Below are positions 8,961-18,345 of a stretch of 64,000 bases of DNA, piece by piece. The position numbers and the translations under genes were made by a program. The notes beneath the pieces were generated by a model that saw only the letters and a program-made list of their open reading frames with translations, did no database searches and had not been told where the DNA came from. This DNA is from Citromicrobium sp. JLT1363 (GTDB lineage Bacteria > Pseudomonadota > Alphaproteobacteria > Sphingomonadales > Sphingomonadaceae): NCBI RefSeq assembly GCF_000186705.1, contig NZ_AEUE01000003.1:62001-126000 (forward strand). Direction: 5' to 3'. Every line of letters starts with the position of its first letter. Position 1 is the stretch's first letter.

Positions 8961-9965
8961 TCAAGCGGGGCGGCTTTCGGTCGTGAGCGGCCGGGCGAGC
9001 AGCGCGTCCGCGACATCGTCGGCGCGTGCCCCATCGAGCAGTGCGACCACCGCGTCTACGATGGGCATGTCGATGCCTTCCGCGCGGGCAAGACGCTGGA
9101 GCACGGGGGCGGTGTGCGCCCCTTCGGCCACGGTCTGGCGGTTGGCCATCAGATCGGCAGCGTTCTGGCCTTCGCCGATCGCCTTGCCGAGCGAGAAGTT
9201 GCGGCTGGAGGTGGAGGAACAGGTCAGCACCAGATCGCCCAGCCCGCACAGGCCCGTCATCGTATCGAAGCTGGCCCCGCGCGCTGCGCCGAACCGCGCC
9301 ATCTCGGCGAAGCCGCGCGTGATGAGCGCGTTGCGCGCATTCTGGCCCAGCGCCAGCCCGTCGACCACGCCGCAGGCGATGGCGAGCACGTTCTTGACCG
9401 CGCCGCCGATCTCCGCGCCTATCAGATCGTCGGAATAATAGGGGCGGAAGTGGGGCCGGGCGATAACGGGGGAAAGCCGTTCCCACTGTGCCTTGCCCCC
9501 TCCGCATGCCAGCGTCACCGCAGCGGGCAATCCGTCCGCGACTTCGTGCGCGAAGGTGGGGCCGGACAGCGCGGCGAGAGTGGCCTGCGGGCTGGCTTCG
9601 GCCGCCACGTCGCTCATCAGCGCGCCGGTCGACTGTTCGATTCCCTTGGCGCAGATGACGAGATCGCCGGAAAAGCCGGGCAGATCGGACAGCACGCTGC
9701 GCAGGTGCTGCGCGGGCACCACGGCCAGGATCGTGCCGGCGTCCGCCACCTCTTTCAGATCGCCGGTCGCCCGGATGTTCGGCGCCAGTTGAGCGCTCGG
9801 CAGGAAACGGCTGTTGCGGTGGTTCGTGTTGATATCCTCGACCACTTCGGGCTCCAGCGCCCACAGCAGCACATCGCGCGCGTTTCCGTCATCGAAGGGG
9901 CTCGCCAGCATCTGCGCGAGCGCGGTGCCCCAGGCCCCGCCACCAAGTACTGCAACCTGCGCCAT
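8961..9965 (-). CDS. gpsA: NAD(P)-dependent glycerol-3-phosphate dehydrogenase
   Basis: 334 aa. It reduces dihydroxyacetone phosphate to sn-glycerol-3-phosphate for phospholipid synthesis. The N-terminal Rossmann motif is VAVLGGGAWGTALAQML. Later motifs are ICAKGIEQ, ALSGPTFAHEVADGLPAAVTLA, and the helical domain with AVKNVLAIACGVVDGL carrying the catalytic Lys. The start codon overlaps the tsaD stop as TAATG, so translation is coupled. Confidence 0.96.
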   Translation of the reverse strand: MAQVAVLGGGAWGTALAQMLASPFDDGNARDVLLWALEPEVVEDINTNHRNSRFLPSAQLAPNIRATGDLKEVADAGTILAVVPAQHLRSVLSDLPGFSGDLVICAKGIEQSTGALMSDVAAEASPQATLAALSGPTFAHEVADGLPAAVTLACGGGKAQWERLSPVIARPHFRPYYSDDLIGAEIGGAVKNVLAIACGVVDGLALGQNARNALITRGFAEMARFGAARGASFDTMTGLCGLGDLVLTCSSTSSRNFSLGKAIGEGQNAADLMANRQTVAEGAHTAPVLQRLARAEGIDMPIVDAVVALLDGARADDVADALLARPLTTESRPA

Positions 9966-10993
9966 TACGCCTTCACTCCCGCTCCGCGCGCGGGCTCTGC
10001 CTCGGGGTCGAGCGGCCAGCGCGGGCGTGCCTTGTAGTCCAGCGGATCGCTCTGGCCCAGCCGTTCGCACCCAGCCCAGGCGATCATCGCAGCATTATCG
10101 GTGCACAATTTCGGCGGCGGCGCGACGAAACGCATCGCGTGCTTCGCGGCAAGCGCTTCGAGCGCGGCGCGCACGCCGGCATTGGCGGCGACACCGCCCG
10201 CGACCACCAGCGCCGGGGCGTGGCCATCGTTTGCGATGGCGCGTTCCAGCCGGTCCGTCAGGCAGTCGATGGCCGCCTGCTGGAAGCTCGCGGCAATATC
10301 GGCATTCGAATACCGGCCGCTATCCTTTGCCCGCAACACCGCGCTTTTCAGCCCGGCGAAGGAGAAATGCGGCTCCTTCCCGCCGACCAGCGGGCGCGGC
10401 AGCGGGACGGCTTTGGGGTCACCCTCGCGCGCGAGTTTCTCGACCGCTGGCCCGCCGGGAAAGCCGAGGCCCAGAATCTTGGCCGTCTTGTCGAAGGCTT
10501 CGCCCACCGCATCGTCGATCGTGGTGGCGAGGCGCCGATACTGACCCACGCCCTCGCAGCGCAGGATCTGGCAGTGCCCGCCCGATACCAGCAGCAGGAG
10601 GTAGGGAAATTCGAGGGTTTCATCGACCAGCCGGGGGCTGAGCGCGTGGCCTTCCAGATGGTTGATTGCGATCAGCGGCACATCGCCCGCCATCGCCAGC
10701 GCCTTCGCGCTGACCAGGCCGACCATCACGCCGCCGATCAGCCCCGGCCCGGCGGTGGCTGCGATGGCGGAAAGGTCCGCCAGCTCGATCCCGGCCTCTT
10801 CCATCACTTCGGCGACCATCGGGGCGATCCGTTCCGCATGCGCGCGCGCGGCGATTTCCGGCACCACGCCGCCATAGGGGCGGTGCGCATCGTCCTGCGA
10901 GGCAACGCGCTGCGCGATGATCCGACGGTCCGCCGCCACCAGCGCGACTGCGGTCTCGTCGCAGCTGGATTCGATCCCTAGTACGGTCTGCAT
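9965..10993 (-). CDS. tsaD: tRNA N6-adenosine threonylcarbamoyltransferase
   Basis: 342 aa. It transfers threonylcarbamoyl to A37 of ANN-decoding tRNAs, with TsaB and TsaE (not in the window). Motifs: [14 protein letters not shown] at the N-terminus, [16 protein letters not shown], the metal-binding NHLEGH, and the C-terminal [20 protein letters not shown] precedes MQTVLGIE, choosing that start over a long upstream frame. It diverges from hemC across 45 nt and leads the tsaD-gpsA-flippase operon. Confidence 0.97.
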   Translation of the reverse strand: MQTVLGIESSCDETAVALVAADRRIIAQRVASQDDAHRPYGGVVPEIAARAHAERIAPMVAEVMEEAGIELADLSAIAATAGPGLIGGVMVGLVSAKALAMAGDVPLIAINHLEGHALSPRLVDETLEFPYLLLLVSGGHCQILRCEGVGQYRRLATTIDDAVGEAFDKTAKILGLGFPGGPAVEKLAREGDPKAVPLPRPLVGGKEPHFSFAGLKSAVLRAKDSGRYSNADIAASFQQAAIDCLTDRLERAIANDGHAPALVVAGGVAANAGVRAALEALAAKHAMRFVAPPPKLCTDNAAMIAWAGCERLGQSDPLDYKARPRWPLDPEAEPARGAGVKA

Positions 10994-11038
10994 GGTCCTT
11001 TCCCTTAAAGCAGCGCGAAGGTAGGGCAAGGAAAGCCT

Positions 11039-11980
11039 ATGACCACCAGCCTGCAGAACAATCCGCTCATCCGTCTCGGCACGCGCCGCTCCCCGCTTGC
11101 GATGGCGCAGGCGCACGAGGCGCGCGCGCGCCTGTGTTCCGCCCACGGGTGGGATGAAGGCGCGGTGGAACTGGTGCCGGTGGTCGCCGGCGGGGACAAG
11201 GTGCAGGACCGCCCGCTGGCCGATCTGGGCGGCAAGGCGCTGTGGACGCGCGAACTCGATGCCTGGCTGGCCGAAGGCCGGATCGACGCGGCGGTCCATT
11301 CGCTCAAGGATGTGGAGACCATCCGCCCGCCAGAGATCGCGCTGGGGGCGATCCTGCAGCGCGCGGACCGGCGCGATGTGCTGCTGGGCGCATCATCGGT
11401 GGCCGCGATCCCGCAGGGCGCGCGGTTGGGCACCAGCGCGCCGCGCCGCGCCGCGCAGATGCAGAACCTGCGGCCCGACATCGAGGTGGTGCTGTTTCGC
11501 GGCAATGTCGCCACGCGCATGGCCAAGCTGCAGGCGGGCGAGGCGGATGTGACGCTGCTCGCCGCGGCCGGGCTGGAACGGCTGGGCGAGGATGGCGTGG
11601 GCACGCCGCTGGAGCTGGAGGACTGGCTCCCCGCGCCTTCGCAGGGCGCCATCGGGATCGAATGTCGATCCGGCGATGCGCAGACGCGCGAGATGCTCGC
11701 CGCCATCGACCACGCGCCGAGTGCCGCCGAAGTCATGGCCGAGCGGATGCTGCTCGAAGCGCTGGACGGCACCTGCCACAGCCCGGTCGGGATGCTGGCG
11801 CAGCTGGATGGCGGGCGGATCGCCCTCAAGGCCGCGCTGTTCAGTGCCGACGGGGGCGAGCGGGTCGACGGATCGGTCGCGGTCGCACCCGACGACGCGC
11901 AAACGATCCGCGCTTTCGGAGCCGACCTGCTGGGCCGGGCGACACCGGGGATCGCAGCGCTGTTCTCCGGCAAGGCCTGA
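11039..11980 (+). CDS. hemC: Porphobilinogen deaminase (hydroxymethylbilane synthase)
   Basis: 313 aa. It polymerises four porphobilinogen units to hydroxymethylbilane in tetrapyrrole synthesis. It begins [14 protein letters not shown] and has the substrate-binding HSLKDV (~residue 82) and [20 protein letters not shown]. The dipyrromethane-cofactor cysteine lies in [10 protein letters not shown] (~246). AAGGAAAG precedes the ATG. The next gene, hemD, starts 7 nt downstream. Confidence 0.96.
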   Translation: MTTSLQNNPLIRLGTRRSPLAMAQAHEARARLCSAHGWDEGAVELVPVVAGGDKVQDRPLADLGGKALWTRELDAWLAEGRIDAAVHSLKDVETIRPPEIALGAILQRADRRDVLLGASSVAAIPQGARLGTSAPRRAAQMQNLRPDIEVVLFRGNVATRMAKLQAGEADVTLLAAAGLERLGEDGVGTPLELEDWLPAPSQGAIGIECRSGDAQTREMLAAIDHAPSAAEVMAERMLLEALDGTCHSPVGMLAQLDGGRIALKAALFSADGGERVDGSVAVAPDDAQTIRAFGADLLGRATPGIAALFSGKA

Positions 11981-11987
11981 GCGCGCG

Positions 11988-12668
11988 ATGGGGCGCAGCG
12001 TTTTCGTCCTCCGGCCCGAACCCGGCCTTTCCGCCACGATGGACCGTGGCCACGCGTTGGGCCTGCCGATGGAGGCCATGCCGCTATCGGGGGCCGAGCC
12101 GGTCGGCTGGACGCTGCCCGAAGGCGCTTTCGACGGTATCCTGCTGGGCAGCGCCAACGGCCTGCGCCATGCGGGGGAGGGGCTGGAGAAACTGACCGGC
12201 CTGCCCGTCTACGCGGTGGGCGCGGCGACCGCGCGCGAGGCGCAGGAGCGCGGCTTCCCGATCGCGCAGGTGGGCAAGGGCGGATTGCAGAAACTGGTCG
12301 ATGCCTTGCCACCCGACCGGCCCCTGCGCCTGCTGCGGCTCGCGGGCGAAGAGCATCTGCCGCTCCACGCACCCGCCCATGTCCACATCACAACCGCCAC
12401 GACCTATCGCATCGTTCACCATACGCTGGCCGAGCGCGAGGCCGCGCGGCTGGGGCAAGGCGGGATCGTGCTGCTCCACTCCGGTGCCGTCGCCAGCCAT
12501 TTCGCCGCCGAGTGCGATCGCACGGGGGTGGATCGCGGCGCTATCGCGCTCGCCGCGCTGGCTCCGCGTATCGCGCGAAGTGTTTCAGATGGCTGGCAAA
12601 GCGTGGCCGTGGCAGCGGAGCCGGATGATGCAGCCCTGCTTTCCCTGGCTGCGGATATGTGCCATTAA
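11988..12668 (+). CDS. hemD: Uroporphyrinogen-III synthase
   Basis: 226 aa. It cyclises hydroxymethylbilane to uroporphyrinogen III. The sequence is divergent, as is usual for HemD, but the N-terminal VFVLRPEPG, YAVGAATAREAQERGF and the C-terminal LLHSGAVASHFA and LAALAPRIA fit the family. It lies 7 nt after hemC. The start is ATG at 11988; the open frame further upstream overlaps hemC and is a shadow. Confidence 0.88.
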   Translation: MGRSVFVLRPEPGLSATMDRGHALGLPMEAMPLSGAEPVGWTLPEGAFDGILLGSANGLRHAGEGLEKLTGLPVYAVGAATAREAQERGFPIAQVGKGGLQKLVDALPPDRPLRLLRLAGEEHLPLHAPAHVHITTATTYRIVHHTLAEREAARLGQGGIVLLHSGAVASHFAAECDRTGVDRGAIALAALAPRIARSVSDGWQSVAVAAEPDDAALLSLAADMCH

Positions 12669-12725
12669 CCACTTACCGCTAAGCTCCGTTGCGGGATCTC
12701 GGGGCGACACGGGACTGGATATATA

Positions 12726-13700
12726 ATGGATTTGGATGAAGCCTCGCAGGATCGTACGCGGTTTTCGCGCGCGTTGCTGGGCATAGCGCTGGTGATTGTT
12801 CTGCTGGTCGCGGCGGGGGCCCTGTTCCTCGTCTGGCGGCCGGATACCTATACGGATGCCGTCGCCGCGCTGACCGATAATACACAGGAAGACAGCCAGG
12901 CGCTGGTCGGCGCGGGCGCAACCCCTGCCGCGACCGGGGACAAGTCCGGCGATGTGCAGGCGGTGGCCGTTCCCACGCCGCGCGCATCGAGAGGGCAGGC
13001 CAAGGGTTCGCCCGGCGCCGCTGCGTCCAACGCCAGCGTGGAACGGGTGGAACAGCAGCAGGGCGGCCTCGAACAGCGGCTTGCCGCGGCAGAGCGGCGC
13101 CTTGCCCGGCTTGACCTGCAGGCGGAGGCGGCGGCGGGCAATGCGGCGCGCGCCGAAGGCCTGCTGATCTCCTTCGCCACCCGCCGCTCGATCGAGCGCG
13201 GCGTCGAACTCGGCTATCTGGCGGACCAGTTGCGCCTGCGCTTCGGCGACGCACTGCCCAATGCCGTGCGCACGCTGGTGCAGATGTCGCGCGATCCGGT
13301 CACCATCGACCAGCTGCTAGCGCGGCTCGAAGGTCTCGAACCGGCGTTGCGTGCGTCTCCGCAGGAGCCGAGCCTGCAACGCCTGCGGCGCGAGCTTTCC
13401 AACCTGTTCGTGATCCGCCGCCAGACCGCCCCTTCGCCGCAGCCCAAGCGGCGGCTGGAACGGGCGCGCATGTTCCTCGAAACCGGGCGCTACGAAGCGG
13501 CGATCGAGGAGGTGCAGAACATGCCCGGGTCCGACGCAGCGGAAGACTGGATTTCCGATGTGCGCCGCTATGCCGCCGCGCAGCGCGCGCTCGACCTGAT
13601 CGAGACCGCCGCCGTGCTCGAACCGCGCCGTTTGCGCGATGGTTCGGGTGAGCGGATCGATCAGCCCAGCCCGGTGGTCTCGCCTACGCCCGAAAACTGA
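12726..13700 (+). CDS. Mitofilin (Mic60)-like membrane protein
   Basis: 324 aa. A single N-terminal membrane helix (~18-40), a low-complexity stretch, a coiled coil (~100-140, VERVEQQQGGLEQRLAAAERRLARL), and a helical C-terminal region with LERARMFLETGRYEAAIEEV near residues 245-265. This layout, and a place directly after hemD, is that of the alphaproteobacterial mitofilin homologue, thought to shape inner-membrane folds and contact the outer membrane. The assignment rests on architecture and gene order. Confidence 0.75.
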   Translation: MDLDEASQDRTRFSRALLGIALVIVLLVAAGALFLVWRPDTYTDAVAALTDNTQEDSQALVGAGATPAATGDKSGDVQAVAVPTPRASRGQAKGSPGAAASNASVERVEQQQGGLEQRLAAAERRLARLDLQAEAAAGNAARAEGLLISFATRRSIERGVELGYLADQLRLRFGDALPNAVRTLVQMSRDPVTIDQLLARLEGLEPALRASPQEPSLQRLRRELSNLFVIRRQTAPSPQPKRRLERARMFLETGRYEAAIEEVQNMPGSDAAEDWISDVRRYAAAQRALDLIETAAVLEPRRLRDGSGERIDQPSPVVSPTPEN

Positions 13701-13739
13701 TTGCGCCGCACCGACCAGCGGATCTGCGCAAGCTACCGG

Positions 13740-14972
13740 TCAGCCCTGCATCAGCGCAGGCACGTCTCCGCTGACGCCGCGCGCTTCGTCCATGAACCAG
13801 CGTTTGAGCGGATCGAGCCGCTGCACGCCCACCATGCCGAAGCGGCGGATGGCAGAGGCGCCGGGGCCGGATACGCCGAACAGGCGCGTCAGCCCGTCGG
13901 TCGCGAGCGAGACCATGAAGCTATCGAGCCCGCGCCAGCTCTCGTAGCGCTTGAGCAGCTGCGCATCGCCGGGATCGAGGCCCAGCCGCTTGCCTTCCGC
14001 GATCACCTCCACCAGAGCGCCCGCATCGCGCAGGCCAAGGTTCAGGCCCTGTCCCGCGATGGGGTGGATGCCGTGCGCCGCATCGCCCACCAGCGCCAGC
14101 CGGTGGTCGACGATCCTGGCGGTGTGATGGAAGCCCAGCGGATAGGAGCTGCGCGGGCCATTCGCTTCGAGATCGCCGAACAGGCGGCCCATCCGCTTTT
14201 CGACCTCGGCGATGAAGGCACGGTCGCCCATCGCCAGAACGCCGTCGCCGTCTTCCTCGTCAACCGTCCACACCAGCGCGCTGCGGTGCCTGCCCTGCTC
14301 GTCGTCGAGCATGGGAAGCAGCGCGAAGGGGCCTTCGGGGTAGAAGATTTCCCAGGCCACATTCTCGTGCGGCCTGGAATGGATCAGGCCGGCAATGATC
14401 GCGCGGTGGTCGTATTGCCAGTTGGCGATGGTGAACCCGGCTTCCTCGCGCGTGGGCGAACGGCGCCCTTCTGCCGCGACCATCAGCCGCGCGGCCAGCA
14501 CGGTGCCATCGGCCAGCGTCGCCGACACGCCATGATTGCCCCGCTCGCGCAGGGTAACGTCCGCGGGCGCATGCCACGCAATCAGCGGTTCTGCCTTCGC
14601 CGCTTCGAACAGCGCGACCCGCAGCTGGCGGTTGGCGAACATGCGGCCCAGCGAACCCTCGCCCTCTTCGGGCTGGAAGTCGATCCGCCCGGGCTTGAGC
14701 TGGTCGGACACCGCGATCTTCTCGATCGGGCAGCCATGCGCCTCCAGCGCGTCGGCCAGGCCGATATTGGTGAACAGGTTCCAGCTGGCGGTGGAGATGG
14801 CGGAAGCGCGCCCGTCGAACCCTTCGGCAGTCAGGCTCGCCGGATCGGCCCGGTCCACCACATGGCTGGAGATGCCCTTCTTCGCCGCAGCCAGTGCCAG
14901 CGTCATGCCGACCAGACCTCCGCCCAGGATGAGCAGGTCGCGCGTGTCGGACGGTTTGGCTTTGGTGGACAT
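13740..14972 (-). CDS. UbiH/UbiF/COQ6-family FAD-dependent hydroxylase
   Basis: 410 aa. A flavin aromatic hydroxylase of ubiquinone ring synthesis. It has the dinucleotide motif LLILGGGLVGMTLALAAAKKG at the N-terminus, FDGRASAIS, and a second FAD motif ALVGDAAHGIHPIAGQGLNLGLRDA near residues 295-320. Which ring position it modifies (C5, C6 or C1) cannot be told from sequence alone. It diverges from the DsbD-like gene. Confidence 0.9.
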   Translation of the reverse strand: MSTKAKPSDTRDLLILGGGLVGMTLALAAAKKGISSHVVDRADPASLTAEGFDGRASAISTASWNLFTNIGLADALEAHGCPIEKIAVSDQLKPGRIDFQPEEGEGSLGRMFANRQLRVALFEAAKAEPLIAWHAPADVTLRERGNHGVSATLADGTVLAARLMVAAEGRRSPTREEAGFTIANWQYDHRAIIAGLIHSRPHENVAWEIFYPEGPFALLPMLDDEQGRHRSALVWTVDEEDGDGVLAMGDRAFIAEVEKRMGRLFGDLEANGPRSSYPLGFHHTARIVDHRLALVGDAAHGIHPIAGQGLNLGLRDAGALVEVIAEGKRLGLDPGDAQLLKRYESWRGLDSFMVSLATDGLTRLFGVSGPGASAIRRFGMVGVQRLDPLKRWFMDEARGVSGDVPALMQG

Positions 14973-15028
14973 GGAAGAGGGCGCTCGCTCGCTTGTTTTG
15001 GCAGTCTCTCAGCACTAGGCCGCTGGCG

Positions 15029-17095
15029 ATGATCCGCGCAACCCTCCCTTCGGTCCGCCATGTGGTCGGTGCCCTGCTGGCGGCGCTTGCGGCGCTGCTG
15101 CTGCCGGGCGTGGCGAGCGCGCAGGAGACCTTCATTGATGCGCGGCTGCTGGTCGAAGGTCCGGTCCAGCCCGGCGGCGAAACGCGGATCGCGATTGCGT
15201 TCACGCCAGTCTCCGAGGAATGGCACGGCTACTGGTCCAACCCCGGCGATGCGGGGCTGGGGATGCAGGTCGAGTGGGATCTGCCAGCTGGCGTGTCGAT
15301 CGGCGCATTTCGCTACCCCGCGCCAGAGCGGCTGCTGATCGGCGAGCTGATGAACCACGTGTTCGAAGGCGACTACGCGGTGGTGGCCCCGCTGCGGATG
15401 GCGCAGGGCGCCGCGCCCGACGGCCCGTTCACGCTGCGCGGCACCGCCACCTACCTCGCCTGCACCGATGCGGTCTGCGTGCCGCAAGAGGCGCAGCTGC
15501 GTGCGGTCGTCGCGGTGGGCGAGGGGGAACGCGCGGATGCACGCTTCGCTGCATTCCAGAGCGCGCTCGCCGCCCCGCTGGACAGGCCCGCGCGCTTTGC
15601 CGTCGAGGGCGACAGGCTGCGGCTCGCCATCCCGCTGCCTGCCACCCTCGATGTGGGCAGTCCGCATGTCTTCATCGAAAACCGCGAGCTGGTGGATTAC
15701 GCCGCGCCGCAGGTGTTTCGCCGCAATGGCGACATGCTGACGGCGGCGATCCCGCTGGCGCGCGACGCGCAACGGCCCGGGCGGCTTGCCGGGATCGTGC
15801 GGCTGGGCGATGGCACGGGATTGTCGTTCGAAGCGGCGCCGGGCGCCGTGCCCACGGGTGGCGCGCCCATCCGCACGGGCGGCGAACTGCCCGCATGGTG
15901 GATGCTGATCGGCGCCGCTCTGCTGGGCGGGCTGGTGCTCAACATCATGCCGTGCGTCTTCCCGATCCTGTCCCTGAAAGCCCTGTCGCTGGCGAAGGCG
16001 GGCGGGGCAGAGCACACCGCGCGTACCGATGCGCTGGCCTATGCTGGCGGTGTGGTGATCGCCTGCGTGGCGCTGGGCGCGGTGTTGCTGGCCCTGCGCG
16101 CCAGTGGAGAGGCGATCGGCTGGGCGTTCCAGCTGCAGGAGCCGGGCGTGGTCGTCGCGCTGTTCCTGCTGGCCGTGGCGCTGACGGCCAATTTTCTCGG
16201 AGCGTTCGAGATACCGGGCATGGCGATCACGGGCGGTGGCACAAGCAGGCGCGGCTCTTTCGCCACCGGCCTGCTCGCGGCTTTCGTGGCGACCCCGTGC
16301 ACGGGCCCGTTCATGGCGGCGGCGCTGGGTGCGGCGCTGGTGCTGCCGTGGCCGCTGGCGCTGGGCCTGTTTGCCGCGCTTGGATTGGGGCTGGCGCTGC
16401 CTTTTCTCCTGATCGGCTTCGTGCCCGCGCTGCGCACCCGGTTGCCCAAACCGGGGCAATGGATGGAGACGTTCCGCCGCTGGATGGCGCTGCCCATGGG
16501 GCTGACCGCGCTGGCGCTGGGCTGGCTGCTCTGGCGGATCGGCGGATTGACCTGGGTTACGATCTCGGTCGGCCTGGCGCTGATCGTCATAGGTGCGCTG
16601 ATCCGGATAGGGGAGGCACAGCGGCAGTCACGCCGGGCCCTGCTGCCCGGTCTGGCACTGGTTGCGGCAGCCGGTCTCGCATTCCTCCTGTTCCCCGAGC
16701 CGCAGGCTCCGAATAGCGAAGCAGGTGTCCTCGACACGCAGCCCTTCAGCGAGGCCGCGCTGGCCGAGGCGCGCGCGGCCAATCGTCCCGTGTTCGTCTA
16801 TTTCACCGCCGACTGGTGCGTGACCTGCAAGGTGAACGAAGGCGTCGCGATCGAGACCGAGGGGACCGCGCAGGCGCTGGAGCAGGCCGGCGCGGTGGTT
16901 CTGCGCGGCGACTGGACGCGGCGCGATCCGGCCATCACGGCTTTCCTCACGCAGCAGGGCGTGGCGGGCGTGCCGCTTTACCTGTGGTACGCGCCCGGCG
17001 CCGCACGGCCCGAACGCCTGCCGCAGGTGCTTACCCCGCGTTCGATCCGGGATCTTGCGACTGCTTCCGCACGGCAAGACGGCAGGATTCGATAA
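15029..17095 (+). CDS. DsbD-like protein-disulfide reductase
   Basis: 688 aa. A signal peptide (to ASAQ, ~30) is followed by a periplasmic domain with a Cys pair in CTDAVC. The membrane core of about 8 helices has one conserved Cys in NIMPCVFPILSLKALSL and another in ATPCTGPFMAAALG. A C-terminal thioredoxin-like domain carries the active site DWCVTCKVNE. This is the complete three-part electron path from cytoplasm to periplasm. The start MIRATLPS was chosen over an upstream ATG because it gives a cleaner signal peptide. The 3' end overlaps the convergent lipoprotein gene by 65 nt. Confidence 0.92.
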   Translation: MIRATLPSVRHVVGALLAALAALLLPGVASAQETFIDARLLVEGPVQPGGETRIAIAFTPVSEEWHGYWSNPGDAGLGMQVEWDLPAGVSIGAFRYPAPERLLIGELMNHVFEGDYAVVAPLRMAQGAAPDGPFTLRGTATYLACTDAVCVPQEAQLRAVVAVGEGERADARFAAFQSALAAPLDRPARFAVEGDRLRLAIPLPATLDVGSPHVFIENRELVDYAAPQVFRRNGDMLTAAIPLARDAQRPGRLAGIVRLGDGTGLSFEAAPGAVPTGGAPIRTGGELPAWWMLIGAALLGGLVLNIMPCVFPILSLKALSLAKAGGAEHTARTDALAYAGGVVIACVALGAVLLALRASGEAIGWAFQLQEPGVVVALFLLAVALTANFLGAFEIPGMAITGGGTSRRGSFATGLLAAFVATPCTGPFMAAALGAALVLPWPLALGLFAALGLGLALPFLLIGFVPALRTRLPKPGQWMETFRRWMALPMGLTALALGWLLWRIGGLTWVTISVGLALIVIGALIRIGEAQRQSRRALLPGLALVAAAGLAFLLFPEPQAPNSEAGVLDTQPFSEAALAEARAANRPVFVYFTADWCVTCKVNEGVAIETEGTAQALEQAGAVVLRGDWTRRDPAITAFLTQQGVAGVPLYLWYAPGAARPERLPQVLTPRSIRDLATASARQDGRIR

Positions 17096-17609
17096 GGTCG
17101 CGCGGGGCCTCGCTGGCATTGAGCGCCAGCGTGCCCGCTCCCGGAACGGTCAGCTGCACGCCGCGCAGGCCCGTGAGCGCGTCGAGCTTTTCCGAGGCGA
17201 GCGGGATGGCGCCCTCCCAGATGAACGCGCGGCCGTTGTCCACGGCTTCCACCGGCAAGCGTTCCTTGTGGCCGTTGCCGACCAGCGCCAGCAAGGCCTG
17301 CGCCCCTTCGTCCGCCCGGGCGAAGCGGGTAATGCGCAGTTTCGGTTCGCTTGCCGTGCCTTGCTCCCCGATCTCGCAGGCGATGGCGGCGAGCGGCTGC
17401 TGGCCGGGAATGCCGTAGAGCAGGCGCAAGGGGGTAGTGCTGGGCGCCCACACCGCGCCTTCGGCATCGGGCGAGGGCTGCGGCTCGCTGGCGTAGCTTT
17501 GCGTATCGGGCGGATCGGCGCGGCCTTCGTAGCGGTCCGCGGCGGGCGGCTGGCAGGCCGCCAGAGCCAGCGGCAGCGAGACGAGGATGGCAAGGCTGCG
17601 GCGCGTCAT
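17031..17609 (-). CDS. Hypothetical lipoprotein
   Basis: 192 aa. A lipoprotein signal with lipobox LAAC (residues ~16-19), then a Pro/Ser-rich linker and a globular domain with LRLLYGIPGQQPLAAIACEIG. No family is recognised. The last 65 nt overlap antisense to the end of the DsbD-like gene, a convergent arrangement that can occur in compact genomes. The lipobox and sensible domain support the call. Confidence 0.75.
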   Translation of the reverse strand: MTRRSLAILVSLPLALAACQPPAADRYEGRADPPDTQSYASEPQPSPDAEGAVWAPSTTPLRLLYGIPGQQPLAAIACEIGEQGTASEPKLRITRFARADEGAQALLALVGNGHKERLPVEAVDNGRAFIWEGAIPLASEKLDALTGLRGVQLTVPGAGTLALNASEAPRDLIESCRLAVRKQSQDPGSNAG

Positions 17610-17704
17610 CGGCTCGCGAAACGACTGGACGGGCGAAAGATCATCGCGGCGCTATGCCAGCCCTTCGCTCAGGGGTAAATCCACCTGAGCCCAGCGCCTC
17701 ACCG

Positions 17705-18253
17705 CTATGCGCAGGCTTCGATCCGCTTGAGTTGCATCGCGAAATCGCCGTCGATCCCGTCGGCGATAATCAGGCCGATGCTGTGCGCTTTCTCGGTTGC
17801 GAAAGCAGGCGCATCGACCTGCTGCCCGAACAGCGAGGTTTCCAGCCGGGCAAGATCGATCACGGCCACGGACCAGCCTTCGGCGCTTTCCCCGGGCGTC
17901 AGGGTCGCACGGTAGGCAATGCGCCGCCCGCGCTCCCTCGCATCGGAGCGCAGCGTCACCTCATAGGTGCGCGCATCGCCCGAATAGACGATGCGAAGCG
18001 CCCGCGCCCCGGCCATCGCGCCCTCGGGCAAGGGCCGCCGCAGAGAGGTGAACCCGCCGCCATTGGTGTTGATCGTCCCGGTGAAGGAAAGCGCGCCCTC
18101 GACCTGCTCGATATGGCCCTTGGAGAGGCCACCCATGACGCCGTCGTTGATGACTTCCCAGCGCGCGAATTCGTCCGCGTCGCTGAAGTCGACCAGCGTG
18201 CGGCAGGTGCCGGGTTCGATGGCGGCGATGCTCATGGCGAGGGCGTATAGCAT
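17705..18253 (-). CDS. CIA30-family protein
   Basis: 182 aa. It fits the complex I intermediate-associated protein 30 fold, a jelly-roll carbohydrate-binding-like domain: FSDADEFARWEVINDGVMGGLSKGHIE, then FTGTINTNGGGFTSLRRPL. In mitochondria CIA30 aids complex I assembly; the bacterial role is not established. An alternative start lies at M7 (18235). No operon partner is apparent. Confidence 0.82.
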   Translation of the reverse strand: MLYALAMSIAAIEPGTCRTLVDFSDADEFARWEVINDGVMGGLSKGHIEQVEGALSFTGTINTNGGGFTSLRRPLPEGAMAGARALRIVYSGDARTYEVTLRSDARERGRRIAYRATLTPGESAEGWSVAVIDLARLETSLFGQQVDAPAFATEKAHSIGLIIADGIDGDFAMQLKRIEACA

Positions 18254-18345
18254 GGTGGCGGGTTATGCGTATCGCCCGCCGACGTCACTTCGGGCTTTGG
18301 GGAGGGGGCCGTGGCGAAGTTCGCAGCTTGCATGGGAAAGCGCGC

